A stretch of DNA of 64,000 bases from Marsupella aquatica (Eukaryota > Marchantiophyta), in assembly GCA_973895155.1 (NCBI GenBank), contig OZ316891.1:15562001-15626000 (forward strand). Direction: 5' to 3'. Numbering within the stretch: position 1 is the first letter of the stretch; every line of letters starts with the position of its first letter. The notes under the pieces are model-generated. The model was not told the origin of the DNA. It made no database searches and saw only the letters and a list, made by a program, of their open reading frames with translations. Of the stretch, positions 24,111 through 35,833 are shown one piece after another. The translations under genes and the position numbers were made by a program.

Positions 24111-24945
24111 GGACCCCACTAGAGGTCCTTTCCAAAATTCCTGGCACCACAGCGTGCCACGTCAACAACAACCGCAACAAACAAGACTTGTCGGTTTTGT
24201 GAATCAAACTTATAGTTTTCATTCGTGTTTGTGTCAATTTGGGTGTAAATTTTGGGACGCCGTGCCATAAAAAGAAAAGTAAAAACATTGGAAATGCAAA
24301 GAGCAAGACGGTTAAAACTATCACTATGTAACCGTTTTAGTTAAATTTCCAATTTTAAAACTTAAATTCAAAGATTTATAAAAAGTATTTTTCATATAAT
24401 AAATAACGACTAATAACTAACTTGATAACTTCCTTGTTAAACCGCAACTCCCGGTATGTAAAGACCTCTTGTATTGTACGGCCATTAATGCTGGGAAGAG
24501 CACATAGAAACCCAGGATCGGGGAGGAGGAATGGCTGGAATCTTGAAAGTTCATCGAATTCTATACTCAAAACTATTTACTCATTCTCAAAACAAAAAAT
24601 ACCCAGTCGTAGATCTCATTGAGATCTTTCTTTTGCACCCTAGATCGCCTTCTAACATGGATGAATAAGATTTCTAGAGGCATTACAAAATGGACGGCAA
24701 AGATCATAAAATCAACAAAATCGACGACTAGGAAGGCTTGGATTTGTTTAATTTTTCATTTGAAAAATATTAACCCATTTGCAAAACGGACAGAACCCAT
24801 CCATAGATCTATTTGAGATCTTTCTTTTGAGCCATAGATTGGCCATTATGATGGACGGACGAGATTTCCGGAGATAAGAAATGAAGACGACTCAGATCGA
24901 CTCTTCCCCCTGATTTTATTAGCCTAGGGGTCCACGAACTAATTC
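24111..24945 (+). repeat. Family A repeat, full-length copy inverted relative to 14.6 kb
   Basis: It starts GGACCCCACTAGAGGTCC and ends CTAGGGGTCC at 24,933, followed by ACGAACTAATT, which is also present next to the same end of the 14.6-kb copy. GGACCCC at one end and GGGGTCC at the other form a short terminal inverted repeat. The two copies lie about 9 kb apart in opposite orientation. Confidence 0.82.
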
Positions 24946-26580
24946 TGTTCTTAATTTTAACTCCTACTTAATGTCCACCAAATTTTGAGGTTTGAGACCC
25001 CTACTAGACAGTGGTGTAGTGGTCATCAAGCTTCCCTCACTATCCAAAGTGGTCCCCACTTGGCAGATCAGACGGTGATTCTACGGTGTAGTCAGAGTAG
25101 ACAGGATCCTAAGGTGAATGTTCTACAGGTTGGGTGCGATTTAGATTAAAGTATTGTGTCATATAGATGGGTGGCTTAGTTAGTTTGCCTAAAAGAGTGT
25201 TAGTCTATATACATTTTTTAATTTAAATTTTTTCGCTTTGAAAGCCAAAAGCAAGCACATTTAACAGAGATAGACATCCTGCTATGGAGCATACCATTTT
25301 TTGTAGGGTAATCACAAGGGGATAGTACCCAAGAGACCCAGACTAGGAGGAAGAGAGGGTTAAACCAGGGCCCCAAAGCAGGTCAGCCAGGGCCTCAGGA
25401 GATAACCAACACACTCTCACCATTAGACCCAACCCAACTGGGACCTTTTTGTTTCTGGGACCTTTTTGCTCCAGGCTCATCCCCTGGCCAAGTGACCAAA
25501 GCGTTAGGATATTGAAGAAAATCCTCGCGGGCGATTAAGTCCAAAACTTCAAGAGAAATGACTGTTCATAGAGCGAGCAGACGGTGATCATGTAAACGTA
25601 TGCCTTCTGGTAGTTGCGCTCTTCGTTCATCGTCGCCTCCATTGTCTTCTTCCTAATGACTTCCTTGTATGGTCAGCGGTTTTGTTGATTCAATCCCTGC
25701 TATGCTCTGCCTTTTGCTCTATCCTCGCCTCTGCTTCATCAATCCGTCCGCCCCGGATTGCAAGCTCCGGTCTCGCATAAGTGCTTCCCCTCTCCGGCGC
25801 GGGAAGCAGCCTTGCTCGTGCTCCCTTTTGGCCGTCAGAGCAACCTGAACGGTGGCTGGTGTTTACGAGTCCGATATTTGCGGGCTCGGATCCGTGGATT
25901 CGTTCGGGTCGGAGCGAAGCGATGGTCCTAGGATGGAAGAAGAAGGTTTGATGGGTCTCGCAGGCATACGAATTCTGATTGGGTAGGTTGATATGCAATG
26001 GTGGGCTCCCAGGTGTTTGGGCTGTTAGGGTTAGCGGTTGTGCGCTGGATTTTCCTGACGCTAGTGTTTTATCATCGAAGATCTTGACTGTGACATTTTC
26101 ACGTTGTCGGGTCTTCCTTTCGAGATGATCGTGTAGGAGCGGAGGACCGAAGGACGAAGCGGAGACTGGGGAGAGGATGGGCTAGGATTCTGGTTCGCGC
26201 CGCAGATTGGCGTCAGGGCAGGGTGAATGGTGATTGTTGTGAGTCACGGGGTGATTTTCTGTGGGCGGTAATGGTGAAGTACACATCATCATCATCATCA
26301 TCATCAAATGGTGTCGAGGGACTGGCAGTAAAGCGGAGCTCGATTTTGCTGCGAGGATTCCATTCAAAGGGAAATTGGGGCAGAGAACTGGATTCGTCCA
26401 CGCGGGTGTGGGCGCACAGAATAAGAGGATGTCATGATTTAACAGAACAACTGTTGCGAGCAGACATCATGCCCTCTGCCTGGCATTCGGAAGTTTGCAT
26501 CATTTAATTTTCCGTCGGAAGGGCTTTGGTTGTGAAATCAGCACTTTGAGCGCAAGGAAGGGTTGTTGTTGGTAGTAGCA
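24946..26580. other. Upstream region of the FAM133-like gene
   Basis: A GTGTAGTGGTCATCAAGC stretch near 25,017 looks like a degenerate tRNA box A, possibly an old SINE head. From about 25,600 on the DNA becomes richer in G+C, consistent with promoter and 5' UTR. Open frames there conflict in phase and are not accepted as genes. Confidence 0.4.
26284..26306 (+). repeat. (CAT)n microsatellite
   Basis: Seven to eight perfect trinucleotide units lie in the probable 5' UTR of the next gene. Confidence 0.95.
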
Positions 26581-28862
26581 ATGGGGAAGAACCAAGCATA
26601 TAAGGCGATGCAGAGGGCCAAGATGTCGTCTCACACCGCCGCAGGCGGTCCTGATGAAATTGACGATGGCATGGTGTGTGTCCTTCCTTCTTCTATGACG
26701 AAAGTTTCTTCCTTGTTTTGAACGATGCAGACGTTTTCGAATCCTACGGGTCTTAAGAATTCGCTGTTGGTTAGTTTCAAAGCTTCGAAACGGTCATTAA
26801 CGGATTCTAGCTGGGCTTTCGTGCCATCGTGGATGTACTTGTCCTGGAAGAAATTGTGCAGTATCACTTGTAGTGGCTCCAATTCTAAGCCTAAATTTTA
26901 ATTCAAGCTGACTGACTGGTTTTCGTATCCATTGAATCTTCAATATGGGTGTCGAATAAAAGGATATCCTTCTGAACAGATTTGAAGCAGAACCGCAAAG
27001 GACGTTAATAACTTAATGTATGCAAACTTAGCTTATCAAGTGGTATTCCATGAACGGGTAACTGCTGGGAAAGCCTCAGATGGCTGTGGTAGAATCAACT
27101 GGCTTGTGCACAGTTGCGTTAGCGTCTTCGTCCTTGTACTTCTGTTTTTGCTGGTTTCTTTTGTGTCATCTAGAAAGAATATTGCTGTAAAGGTTAGGTT
27201 CAGCGAAAGACAAAGGATGGTTGTGTCTACTGCTCTCAATGGTTCTCGAACAGCTACTGACAAAGGCAGTCGCAGATGGACGGATCTTTCCATTCACCAG
27301 AGTGGCATGCAGCACGCTTGGCGAGTCTTCAGACCTCACATACAGTCACGTGGGAAGAATGGAAGCAGAAGCAAAAGGTTTGCAATCCTTTATTTTTGCA
27401 TTACTCAGCTGAGCTCAACTGGTTAGGTTCCTGACTGTTCTGTAATGAATGGTGTCTGGCTTTAAAATGTTGTCAAGTTCAGGCTTTGATGTGCTCACGT
27501 TCTGGTAGTTTTGTACAAGACTTTTAACTTTTCCTGCAGCATCGGCGTTGTCTTGACCAATGATCGTTCTGCCTTCCAGGAGGAGGCAAAAAGGCAGGGG
27601 GAGCTTGAGGATGATGAAGCTCGACTAATGCGTGAATATAGAGCCCAGCTAGATGCAGAGCGTGCACGGAAACTCGCCCGTGGGAAAAATCATGTAGACA
27701 AAAGAAAAGAATTGAAAAAAGGTACGTAGCCTTCAACCGTGGTGGTTATCCGATAGTGAGATTGGAAATCCCGTAGCTTTAATCAGATTGTTTCTACCCG
27801 TAGTTCTTGTGAAATCTCAATTTGTCGTCCACTTTGGGTCAATCATCCTAGCTTAGCAAGTATATGGCTGGGCATACCACTTACATGGAAACTGAGCAAT
27901 TTTGTGTTCCCAGAGAAGGAGAAGAGGGAAAAGGAGAAGGAGAGGAGTCGAAGTAGCAAAAAGCGAAAGGTACGGAAAATTCAGAAATTAATTTTTATCC
28001 ATGTTTTCTCGATGTGAATCAGGCTTTGATCAGCTTTACACTTTCTTACGCTGCCTTTGAACTTTTGCACTTGCTCTATGTTTGCTGTTTGTCATATCAT
28101 TGGTGCTGGATTACGAAAACAAAGTTGGTTCAGGTACTCTAACCAGAGTGAAGAGAGGTTCCTGTGCTTGTGCATCTTTGCATTGTATGGTCACATTGTT
28201 ACAATTGTGCAGGGGTGCTACCAATTCCTGTTACCTGTTTTGGATTGACACGAGCCGTTTCATGTATGAGATTAAATTTCATTTCTATGAACTGAAAGGG
28301 TTAAACTAACTGATAGGCATTCACAGTTATTTGACAAGCATTACTTTTCGGTGGGAGGATGGGGAGTTAGCTTGAGGTTTGCCTTACCCAGACTTGGTCT
28401 GCCTGTAGAAATCATCCAAGAGACGACGAGGCAAAAGTGACTCAGAGTCCGAGTCCGAAATTTCAAGTAGTGAAGACGACGAGCGTGATTACAGGAAAGA
28501 AAGGAAGAAGTCAAAGAAAGATAAAAAGGACAAAAAGCACAAGGTAAGTGGAAAACGACGGACTTCTAGTGGTGAGGGCACTAGCGATGAAGCACAAGAT
28601 GGGCCTCTCCCCCTTTCCCACTTCTTTGAAAATGAAAAATAGAGGCTTTTGGTCTGGATTGTCTACCTAAATCTCACATGGGGAACCCTTGGTCTGCCTA
28701 AGCAGTCCTTACATTTAAACGCACGGAAAGGAGATAAATTGTTCGAGAGACCTGTTAATCATTGCAGTCCAGAAAGGTACTGACATGATGACTTATTTGC
28801 TCCATGCTAAAAGAAAGTTAGTGGTCTGAAGAACCTGTTGGTCATTGCAGACAAGAGAGTAG
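26581..28862 (+). CDS. FAM133-like Lys/Arg/Ser-rich nuclear protein
   Basis: Exons: 26,581-26,673; 27,276-27,377; 27,580-27,721; 27,914-27,969; 28,409-28,543; then 28,851-28,862 with TAG. A 9-nt exon at 28,768-28,776 between two near-identical acceptors may be included, giving 179 or 182 residues. All junctions are GT-AG and phases close. The N-terminus MGKNQAYKAMQRAK and the block FHSPEWHAARLASLQTSHTVTWEEWK are hallmarks of the plant FAM133 family. Next comes an acidic/basic stretch with REYRAQLDAERARKLARGKNH. The C-terminus is a KEKREKEKERSRS and SESESEISSSEDDE low-complexity tail full of Lys, suggesting nuclear location. The biochemical role is not established; an RNA or splicing link is a guess from composition. 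Confidence 0.9.
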
Positions 28863-31800
28863 CGCAAGATCTCTCATGGCTGAGCTTGCAATGTTGACTG
28901 TTATCACCTATGGCCTAAACATGTTATTTCAGACACGGTAGGTGCATTTGCCTACTTTTGCTGGCTAGAGTAGAGCAGATTAGTAATTTGGAAGAGCAAT
29001 GACGCTTTTTGGGAGGCGAAGTTGTCACCGGAGTGGAAAGTTATGTAGACTACCAGAATCGAGAAGTGTGATGCGAAAGTGAAAGCTTTGTCGTGACATC
29101 AATGGAAATGACAATCTGTGAACTCAAGGTGAGCTTTGTTCTCTGCAATGTGTGCAAGTCATATGTCCGATAAGATAGTTATTCCTGGTGATTGGTTTAT
29201 GGCGGTAGCACTGCGCTGGGACAGTATTTCTCTTCATTTTTAAAGGCAAGCGAAAGTTCCAACTGGGAAAAAATACATTATTCTGGTTGAAATTTATGAC
29301 TGGCGTATTCTTCTCGCTTCAGACCGAAGACGCTTGTGTGAATTCAATAAACTTTGATTTACTGATCTTCTCCTCTCTGCATGGTATGCGACCAGAACCA
29401 GAAACGATTTAAGCGATGCGCATTGTTGTACAGAATCTGTAAGAATGCATTGAACGACCCAGGTTTTGTGCTCATGTTGTTGACATTTGGGGTCTACCGC
29501 TTGACGGTATCTTAATGCAGCAAGTCACATACTTCAGTGTAGCTTGGGCTCCTCTGCCAAGGTGGTTGTCAACTTGCTACCTTGGTAGTAAATATCGCCA
29601 GCAGTCAAGATACGGCTGCTGCGGATAGAGTTTGGGTTCAGCAAAAAAGATGATCGGTGAGAAATGCAGGAGAGTACTTGTCAACTGGACTGTGTCATGA
29701 ATGTGCAAATTGGAAATCCTGTTTTATTCGTCTAGTAACTACAACCCAAGCAGGGTTCCTGGTTCTCTAGTCAAGGTGGCAACGGAGGATTGCAGTCAAG
29801 CCCAGGATTAGAAGATGGCTCGAGTCGTGCTTCAGTGAACAGCTCAATTGGGTCTGAATTTTGTCAGATGTTTGATGGGATTTCTTAGAGGAGCCTTGAA
29901 GAAACGAGGACACAACCATGAAACAATATCAAGACTCTCTGCTGCATGGAAGAAAACTGCACTAACATCTATACCGATTTGCGCACCCGCAGGAGACGAC
30001 ACCAGGATAGTCTTTCGTAGATGGGACTGTTGTAAGGTAATATCGGAATATGTATTTAAATCATGGGAAATTTTACGTGAATTCCTGCTGATACTTGAAC
30101 TGCCAATGGTGACAATGGCCCAGGTGTTGGTTTTGTCGTCGGCTGAAGTCTTGATCGGTGCCGCTCCCTAGAAATACGAGCTTACGATACATATGCCATA
30201 GTTTTCAGTTGCTCCTGGTTTGTATTTCACTATGGTAATTACTCTTGGAATGTGACTAGCTCTGCTGTGGAGGTATGGGAGGCTGGATTGTCATCTTCGC
30301 TTGACCACTTCTGTATTTTATTGCATACTTGTTAACCATGCCCTTGGTGAAGCTGGAATTGGTGCTAAATGTGGGCAGTAATACAGCAAGGACCTTAGTT
30401 GCGGAGCTTGCAGTTTGGGAGCCGGCTTTTTACGTCAATTTTTGTTGAATCCTATACCTATAATTAGATAGGACATTTATAAAAGATGGCCATGATCAAG
30501 CCACATCACTCCCTCTAAAGCTGGTTGGATCTTTGTCTATTAAGTTGAAGTCAGCAGAGCATGAGTAAGTATAATAAAGATCAAAATAGGGTGAGGACCA
30601 AAGAATGGGAATGATATGGTCAATGCATTGGTTGCCACATAACCAAGAGCTCCTGGGCATTTCTCGGCTTCTCATTTGGCTCCCGGAGAACAGAGGATAA
30701 TTTTGTGCTCAGCTGGGCTCCGTCAGAGCAGAGGACAACTGTCGTGCCGCACACTGGTGGTATTAATTATGAACTGCTGTTCTCAGCAGGGCTCCGTTAG
30801 AACAGAGGACAACTACACAGAGCACGGGTTATGAGCTAGTAGAATGTACATTGAATTTGCTACTCTTGCAGGTGGTTAGTATCTATAGTTGTAATGCTAT
30901 CTTTACACCACCTCTCAAGTCTGAGCCTTCATCGAAGCTTTTAAACAATTTGAGGAAGTCTCCGGGCAATGTCCCTCGGGACGTTTCTTTCAACTTGTTT
31001 CTCCAAACTAAGGTTATTAGCACTGCTCTGATAGAAAGGTAAGAGTTGTTTCATGGGCGAACTTTCTACAGGAAACTATATGGAGGCAAAGGTAGTGCAG
31101 ACCCCCAGATGTGCTTTGGAAGACATCCCTTCAAAACTGCCGGGGAAATGTTAAATAAATTGATGGCGTCGATCTCCATCCCCCAGCTACAGTGATGAAT
31201 TATTGGTGTGTGTCGGATCGTTCACTGGAAGAAATGAATCACTAACAAGTAGAAGGGTTCTCTAACTCCCTGGTTAGGTATGAAACCACCAATTGTTTAT
31301 CGATACTATTAACGTTACTGGGGAAGTAATAAAACAAGACGCTGCTGCAGGTCTCATTGTAGACCCTAGATCGGCTGCTATTTTCACAACTGAGCAGGAG
31401 CTAGAGCTTGTTGCAGCGAATATAATTGACTCTGCAACTCATGTGAATGGTCATCTTTTACTGATGGTCTAGGTTCTTCAAAAGAGCTTGTATGGAGTTA
31501 TACAGTTGCATGAATAGAGAATTTTGGAATATATTTAACTTGTAAAAGTCACCTTCCGTGAAATTCAGGCTGAGAAGTGACAACAATCACCGAGTAATCA
31601 GAAACACTGCCAGAGCCCATATCAGGGTTATCTTTTCATGAAAGACGTTCAGATTTACGACAACTTAGTTGTCAATGTGTATATGGAGAATTACTCAAGT
31701 TGTCGCCTCCCGAATTTGCCTGTAATTTTTGCCTTTGGCCAAAGAAATCTTGTGCTACAGACGGGGTCTGGGACACTCGCAAAATTACGGAATCAATATG

Positions 31801-32335
31801 ACAAGGAAGCACAGCAGAGCAGTGTGTGGATACTTCCAACGCGACCAACAGTTAGTTGTGCATCAGATATCAGTCGAATGTTTTTGCTTAGATGATTATA
31901 CAAGGTAGGGTCATCAGTAACTGGTCACAAAGTCGCTACGACATATCTCATGAACTACAAATGGAGGCTGCCACAACGTGTTTGCAGTCAGAGTACTCTC
32001 TATTGCAGGCGAGGACCGACCCGGGGCCTACCACTCAGCCAACTTTGTTTCAGAATCTTATTCCGTGTCCTGCTAAAAGTTCTGGAATAAGGAGTACCGA
32101 ACACTGGAAATCAATTACGGGGGTGAGTCTTGCACGATTCTCATCACGGACAACATTTTGTGTCATGACATGTGGAAGTTTTATTGGATGAATATCGTAG
32201 ACAGAAGAGTACGTGGTCTACTTTATGTTATGACGAATCATGGCCTGCCACCAAAAGGGAAGCGACAGCACCATTTTCGCAAAGAGAATCCATGACACAA
32301 ACCACCAGGCAGCACCCAGTAACCAACATACCTTT
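28863..32335. other. 3' flank and intergenic DNA, no gene recognised
   Basis: Some could be 3' UTR or non-coding transcript of the FAM133-like gene. Open frames at 29,848-30,171 and 31,638-31,895 have no motif I recognise and no splice support. Apart from the repeat at 30.68-30.81 kb I see nothing. Confidence 0.4.
30675..30815. repeat. Local degenerate repeat (GGCTCCGTNAGANCAGAGGACAACT)
   Basis: Three related blocks occur near 30,680, 30,715 and 30,788; the last two share CTCAGC-GGGCTCCGT-AGA-CAGAGGACAACT. Confidence 0.75.
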
Positions 32336-32600
32336 TCTTTCATATTTTATAACCACAAGCCTGAATTCTCATTCTTTGAATGTTAATAGTCTTGTTTCAT
32401 ATTTTGTAACCACAAGCATTAATGCTCATTCTTTGAATGTTATTGAAATGATGACAAAATAATCTTGCATGATCATCACTTTGATACATGTTATATCTCA
32501 TTTTCTTCATCCACGGAAATTTTGGTGGGGCCCTAGAGTCAAGGTCTAAAGACTTCACTCAAGAAACCTAGACCCCAACTCCTAATTTTTCATTGCAATT
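32336..32600 (+). repeat. Family B interspersed repeat
   Basis: It shows the CATTCTTTGAATGTTAAT block twice in tandem (about 32,371 and 32,428), then GGGGCCCTAGAGTCAAGGTCTA...CTTCACTC and CCTAGACCCCAACT, ending in AGTTATATAG. It closely parallels 58,060-58,250. Confidence 0.75.
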
Positions 32601-33059
32601 AGTTATATAGATTCCAAATAAAGACATCCACAATGCTTTTTGTGATGGTAACATGATCCTTTAATAGTCACGCATAAATGGACATCCTGTAAGAGGCTTT
32701 GAAAATCATTGCAAAGCCATGCGATGGCAAAGCGATCAGAATTTTGCCAAGAATTGTAGTCATGCAGTAGACCCTCCGTCATGGTCAAAACAATGTTCTG
32801 TTGCCTCTAGGAATGCCCACATGCTTGGGCAATTTGGAACTGGATCAAAACACTACTCTGCATCATGATGGTTGTCACCTCCAAGGTCCGATCAATTTGA
32901 CTTTGCATCAGCTTTGTTCGGTGCCCCAATTGAATGTCAGCTCTTCTACAAAAAAACTGGATTATCCAGTTCAAGACACCAACATGAGGAAGGCCCTAAC
33001 CAAGGGACATTAAAAAATAAGGTTGAGGATCCCTTGGTTATCTAAACTTGTTTTATTAA

Positions 33060-33330
33060 ACTAATTATGGACCCCCCATTAGGGGTCCCTTGCAAATTCC
33101 CTGATACAGGATGCACCACATCAGCGAGGATGGTGACAAACAGGACACAGCAGGATTTCTGGAAAATAAAAAGGTCCTGGTCATGTTTGTGTTCATATTT
33201 GTCTAAATTATGGGGCGCCATGCCGTAAGTATTAAGTGTAAAAAAAACAGAATACAACGGAAGAGATGTCATTTTTTTCATTGTAACCATATTAGTTACC
33301 TTTTGAGTGTTTTTAAATTATTTACTATGT
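33060..33330 (+). repeat. Family A interspersed repeat, truncated copy
   Basis: ACTAATTATGGACCCCCC...GGGGTCCCTTGCAAATTCC at its start and the GGGGCGCCATGCCGTAA block pair it with 10,494-10,745. Confidence 0.78.
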
Positions 33331-33602
33331 AATTAGTTAGATAACTGTCTCTAAAGTAACGTAAGTAAATAAGTACTAGCTCATACCTGATCCTGAGAGA
33401 GATACCAACGAGCGATGATTGTGAACATGGTCTGAAACCCTTCCTAGCTTGGGGATTCTTCGATTCAATTGTTCATTCTTTCACTCACTTGAGCGGCAGT
33501 GGGAAGAACTGCTCGTTGCGGAGTGTGAGACAACCAAGCGAAGGAAATGATTTTGTAACTGGTAATAGCATTTGGTACCTCCTTTTTCATTCGTGTTCCT
33601 TC

Positions 33603-33937
33603 GGTTGAGCATAGACGACAATAGCCCATGAAACATCCAATGCACAAGTATCGACACCGAGAGATACGTGGTTCACTTCCACATGAGGCTATGTCCATGG
33701 GAACACACAAGAACTTTATTGCACTCTAGGTCGATCGGCCATACCAAGCATCCACAGCACAAGCTCTCCCTATCCCTCAATTGGCTCTGTAACAATGAGC
33801 CTGAGTTCTTTTTCTCCAAGCAAACACCGTTTGGGTATAGTGTGTGCACAACATGACTAACATAACCTAGTCTATGACTAAGGTTAGCCCTAACTATGGT
33901 ACAGTTGTAACTCTAGACCTAAGAGTAAATCTTAACA
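33603..33937 (-). repeat. Degenerate solo LTR of the element-1 family
   Basis: Reverse-complemented, it runs from TGTTAAGATTTACTC to ATGCTCAAC and carries family landmarks (GGCTCATTGTTAC, TTGGTATGGCCGATCG, GTGTGTTCCC, CTCTCGGTGTCGA). No internal region follows on either side, so it is a solo LTR or remnant. I could not find a target duplication, and its 3' terminal bases have changed. Confidence 0.85.
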
Positions 33938-34884
33938 GCCTCTCCAGCTAATGAACTATATCGTCTATTCCATCATAGCTTTGAATTTGACGTATTCATG
34001 CCAGATCTTTCTATGTATCTATCTGATGTCGGATCTATCTATGTATCTATCTATTTTCATGTTGGATCAAACAATATTATTCCGTGCTGCCTCACATCTA
34101 GACCTTGCCCTGTGTTACGAGAAAAATTGGTGGTCTAAAGGAGTGAACATTGATCTCGATCTTGTAGATAGAGAAAAACTTGAATTCATTAACAAGCTGA
34201 CCTTGGTCTAGAGGAGGTGTGTGTAAAAGCATCGCATCTCAATTCACCCGTCTCATCAAAATCACATACTGGCATTTGCCTGTCCAACGCGCCCAAACAT
34301 CTTGCTGCCCCATTTGTGGGGGACGTCATGAACGAGGGCATGAAGCATTGTGTAAGTCCTCAGTATGAAGATGTCAGCGTATAATTTCTAAAGTTAGGGA
34401 CAAGATGGCGACAGTGGGCGCTTCTTCGGAGCACAAGTACAATGCCACCTAGCGGGGACTTAGGCACTGTTAGGTAGATCAGGGTATTATATAAAAAAAA
34501 CTATTTTGCATAAATAAAAAATTTACCTCTTCGTCTCATTTGTAACAAAAAAATAGATTTCACTTCATCACACACACATTCCTTGGATGAACATGGAGTT
34601 CCACACTTTAATTGGAGCCATGAAGAGTTGCACATTGGAATATATAGATGAGAGGACAAAGATTAAATTGAGGATTCCAAATTAAGTGATTTTTAAATGT
34701 AATTTGGACAATGTCATTGAAGACATTCATGGTAATACCAAGGGTAATTCTCCAAGCAAAAAGTTTCCCTTTGTACATCTATGTCTATACAATACAAGTA
34801 ACAATCCATGTAGTTTATGTAAAATATTACTTTGTCCATAGTAGTTGAAAGGTCTTAGAATCAAATTTGGTTTAATTTTCTTCC
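33938..34884. other. Intergenic, nothing recognised
   Basis: No gene, RNA or clear repeat seen beyond short TATCTATC runs near 34,015-34,055. Confidence 0.45.
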
Positions 34885-34990
34885 ACAGCTAATGGTTCTT
34901 GTTTGTGACAAATGATGTTGATGTGGTTGCACATGTATCCAGGAATTTTGGAAAAGAACTTCCCATGGGAGTCCGTAACCATGAGTATAA
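34885..34990 (-). repeat. Family A-like repeat fragment, inverted
   Basis: The reverse complement reads ACGGACTCCCATGGGAAGTTC then TTCCAAAATTCCTGG and a CCACATCAACA block, matching the starts of the copies at 23.1 and 24.1 kb. Confidence 0.6.
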
Positions 34991-35132
34991 CTATAAACTA
35001 TTGGACATTGACAATGGCTTCATTTGGAGTTGCACCGCCCATCCCTTGGGGTCTTCTTGGCCCCTCAGGTCTTGTTTACTCTCTATGTTGTCTTGTGGGT
35101 GTTCACCATGTTAAATACATTCGGTGCAATGT

Positions 35133-35479
35133 TGTTAGGTATTTACTCTTAGTTTAGGGGTTACATTGTATCCATAGTTAGGGCTTATCTTAGTCGAGAC
35201 TAGGCTAGGTTAACTAGGCTGCACACAATATCCCAAGCGGTGTTTACTTGGATATGAGAAACTTAGGCTCATTGTTACGGAATCAGTTGAGAGATTGAGA
35301 GGTCTTGTATTATGGAGACTCAGTATGGTCAACGGGCCTAGCTAGAGTGCAATAAAGCTCTTGTGTGTTCCCGTGACCGTAGCCTCAAGCTAAGGTGAGC
35401 CACATATCTCTCTGTGTCGACTACTTGTGCGGTGGATGGTTCATGAGCTTGCCATTGTGAATGTGGTCTTTGCTCAACA
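35133..35479 (+). repeat. Solo copia LTR with target duplication AATGT
   Basis: It runs TGTTAGG...GCTCAACA, 347 bp. AATGT flanks it at 35,128-35,132 and 35,480-35,484. It belongs to the same LTR family as element 1, judged by shared GGCTCATTGTTACGGA, GTGTGTTCCCGTG and CTCTCTGTGTCGACTA. No internal sequence is present, so intra-element LTR recombination is the likely origin. Confidence 0.93.
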
Positions 35480-35490
35480 AATGTCAACTT

Positions 35491-35833
35491 TGTTAGGTAT
35501 TTACTCAAGGTCTAGGGTTACGACATGTAACCATAGTTAGACTAACCGTAGTCAGAGATGTGGTTAGGTTAACTAGGATGCACACTATATGCCAAGCGGT
35601 GTTTGCTTGGATAAGTGGAACTTAGGCTCATTATTATGGAGCCACTTGAGAGATGAGGAGAGCTTACACTGTGGAGATTTGGTATGGCCGACGGGCTTAG
35701 AGTTCAGTAAAGCTCTCTTGTGTGTTCCCATGGACGTAGCCTCGAAGAGGTGAATCACGTATCTCTTGTGTCGATTACTTGCACGTTGGATGTGTCATGT
35801 GCTTACTGTTACAACTTTCGTCTATGCTCAACA
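35491..35833 (+). repeat. Second solo copia LTR with target duplication AACTT
   Basis: It runs TGTTAGG...GCTCAACA, 343 bp, flanked by AACTT at 35,486-35,490 and 35,834-35,838. It starts only 11 bp after the end of the previous solo LTR and has the same orientation, but its own intact target duplication shows an independent insertion. Confidence 0.93.

Noticed and set aside
26223-26507. 94-codon plus-strand frame with a poly-Ser run before the FAM133-like gene
   Set aside because: The serines are the (CAT)n/TCA microsatellite read in one phase, and the frame has no ATG at its start.
29848-30171. 107-codon plus-strand frame downstream of the FAM133-like gene
   Set aside because: No ATG start at the beginning of the frame, no motif, and no splice sites linking it to a gene.
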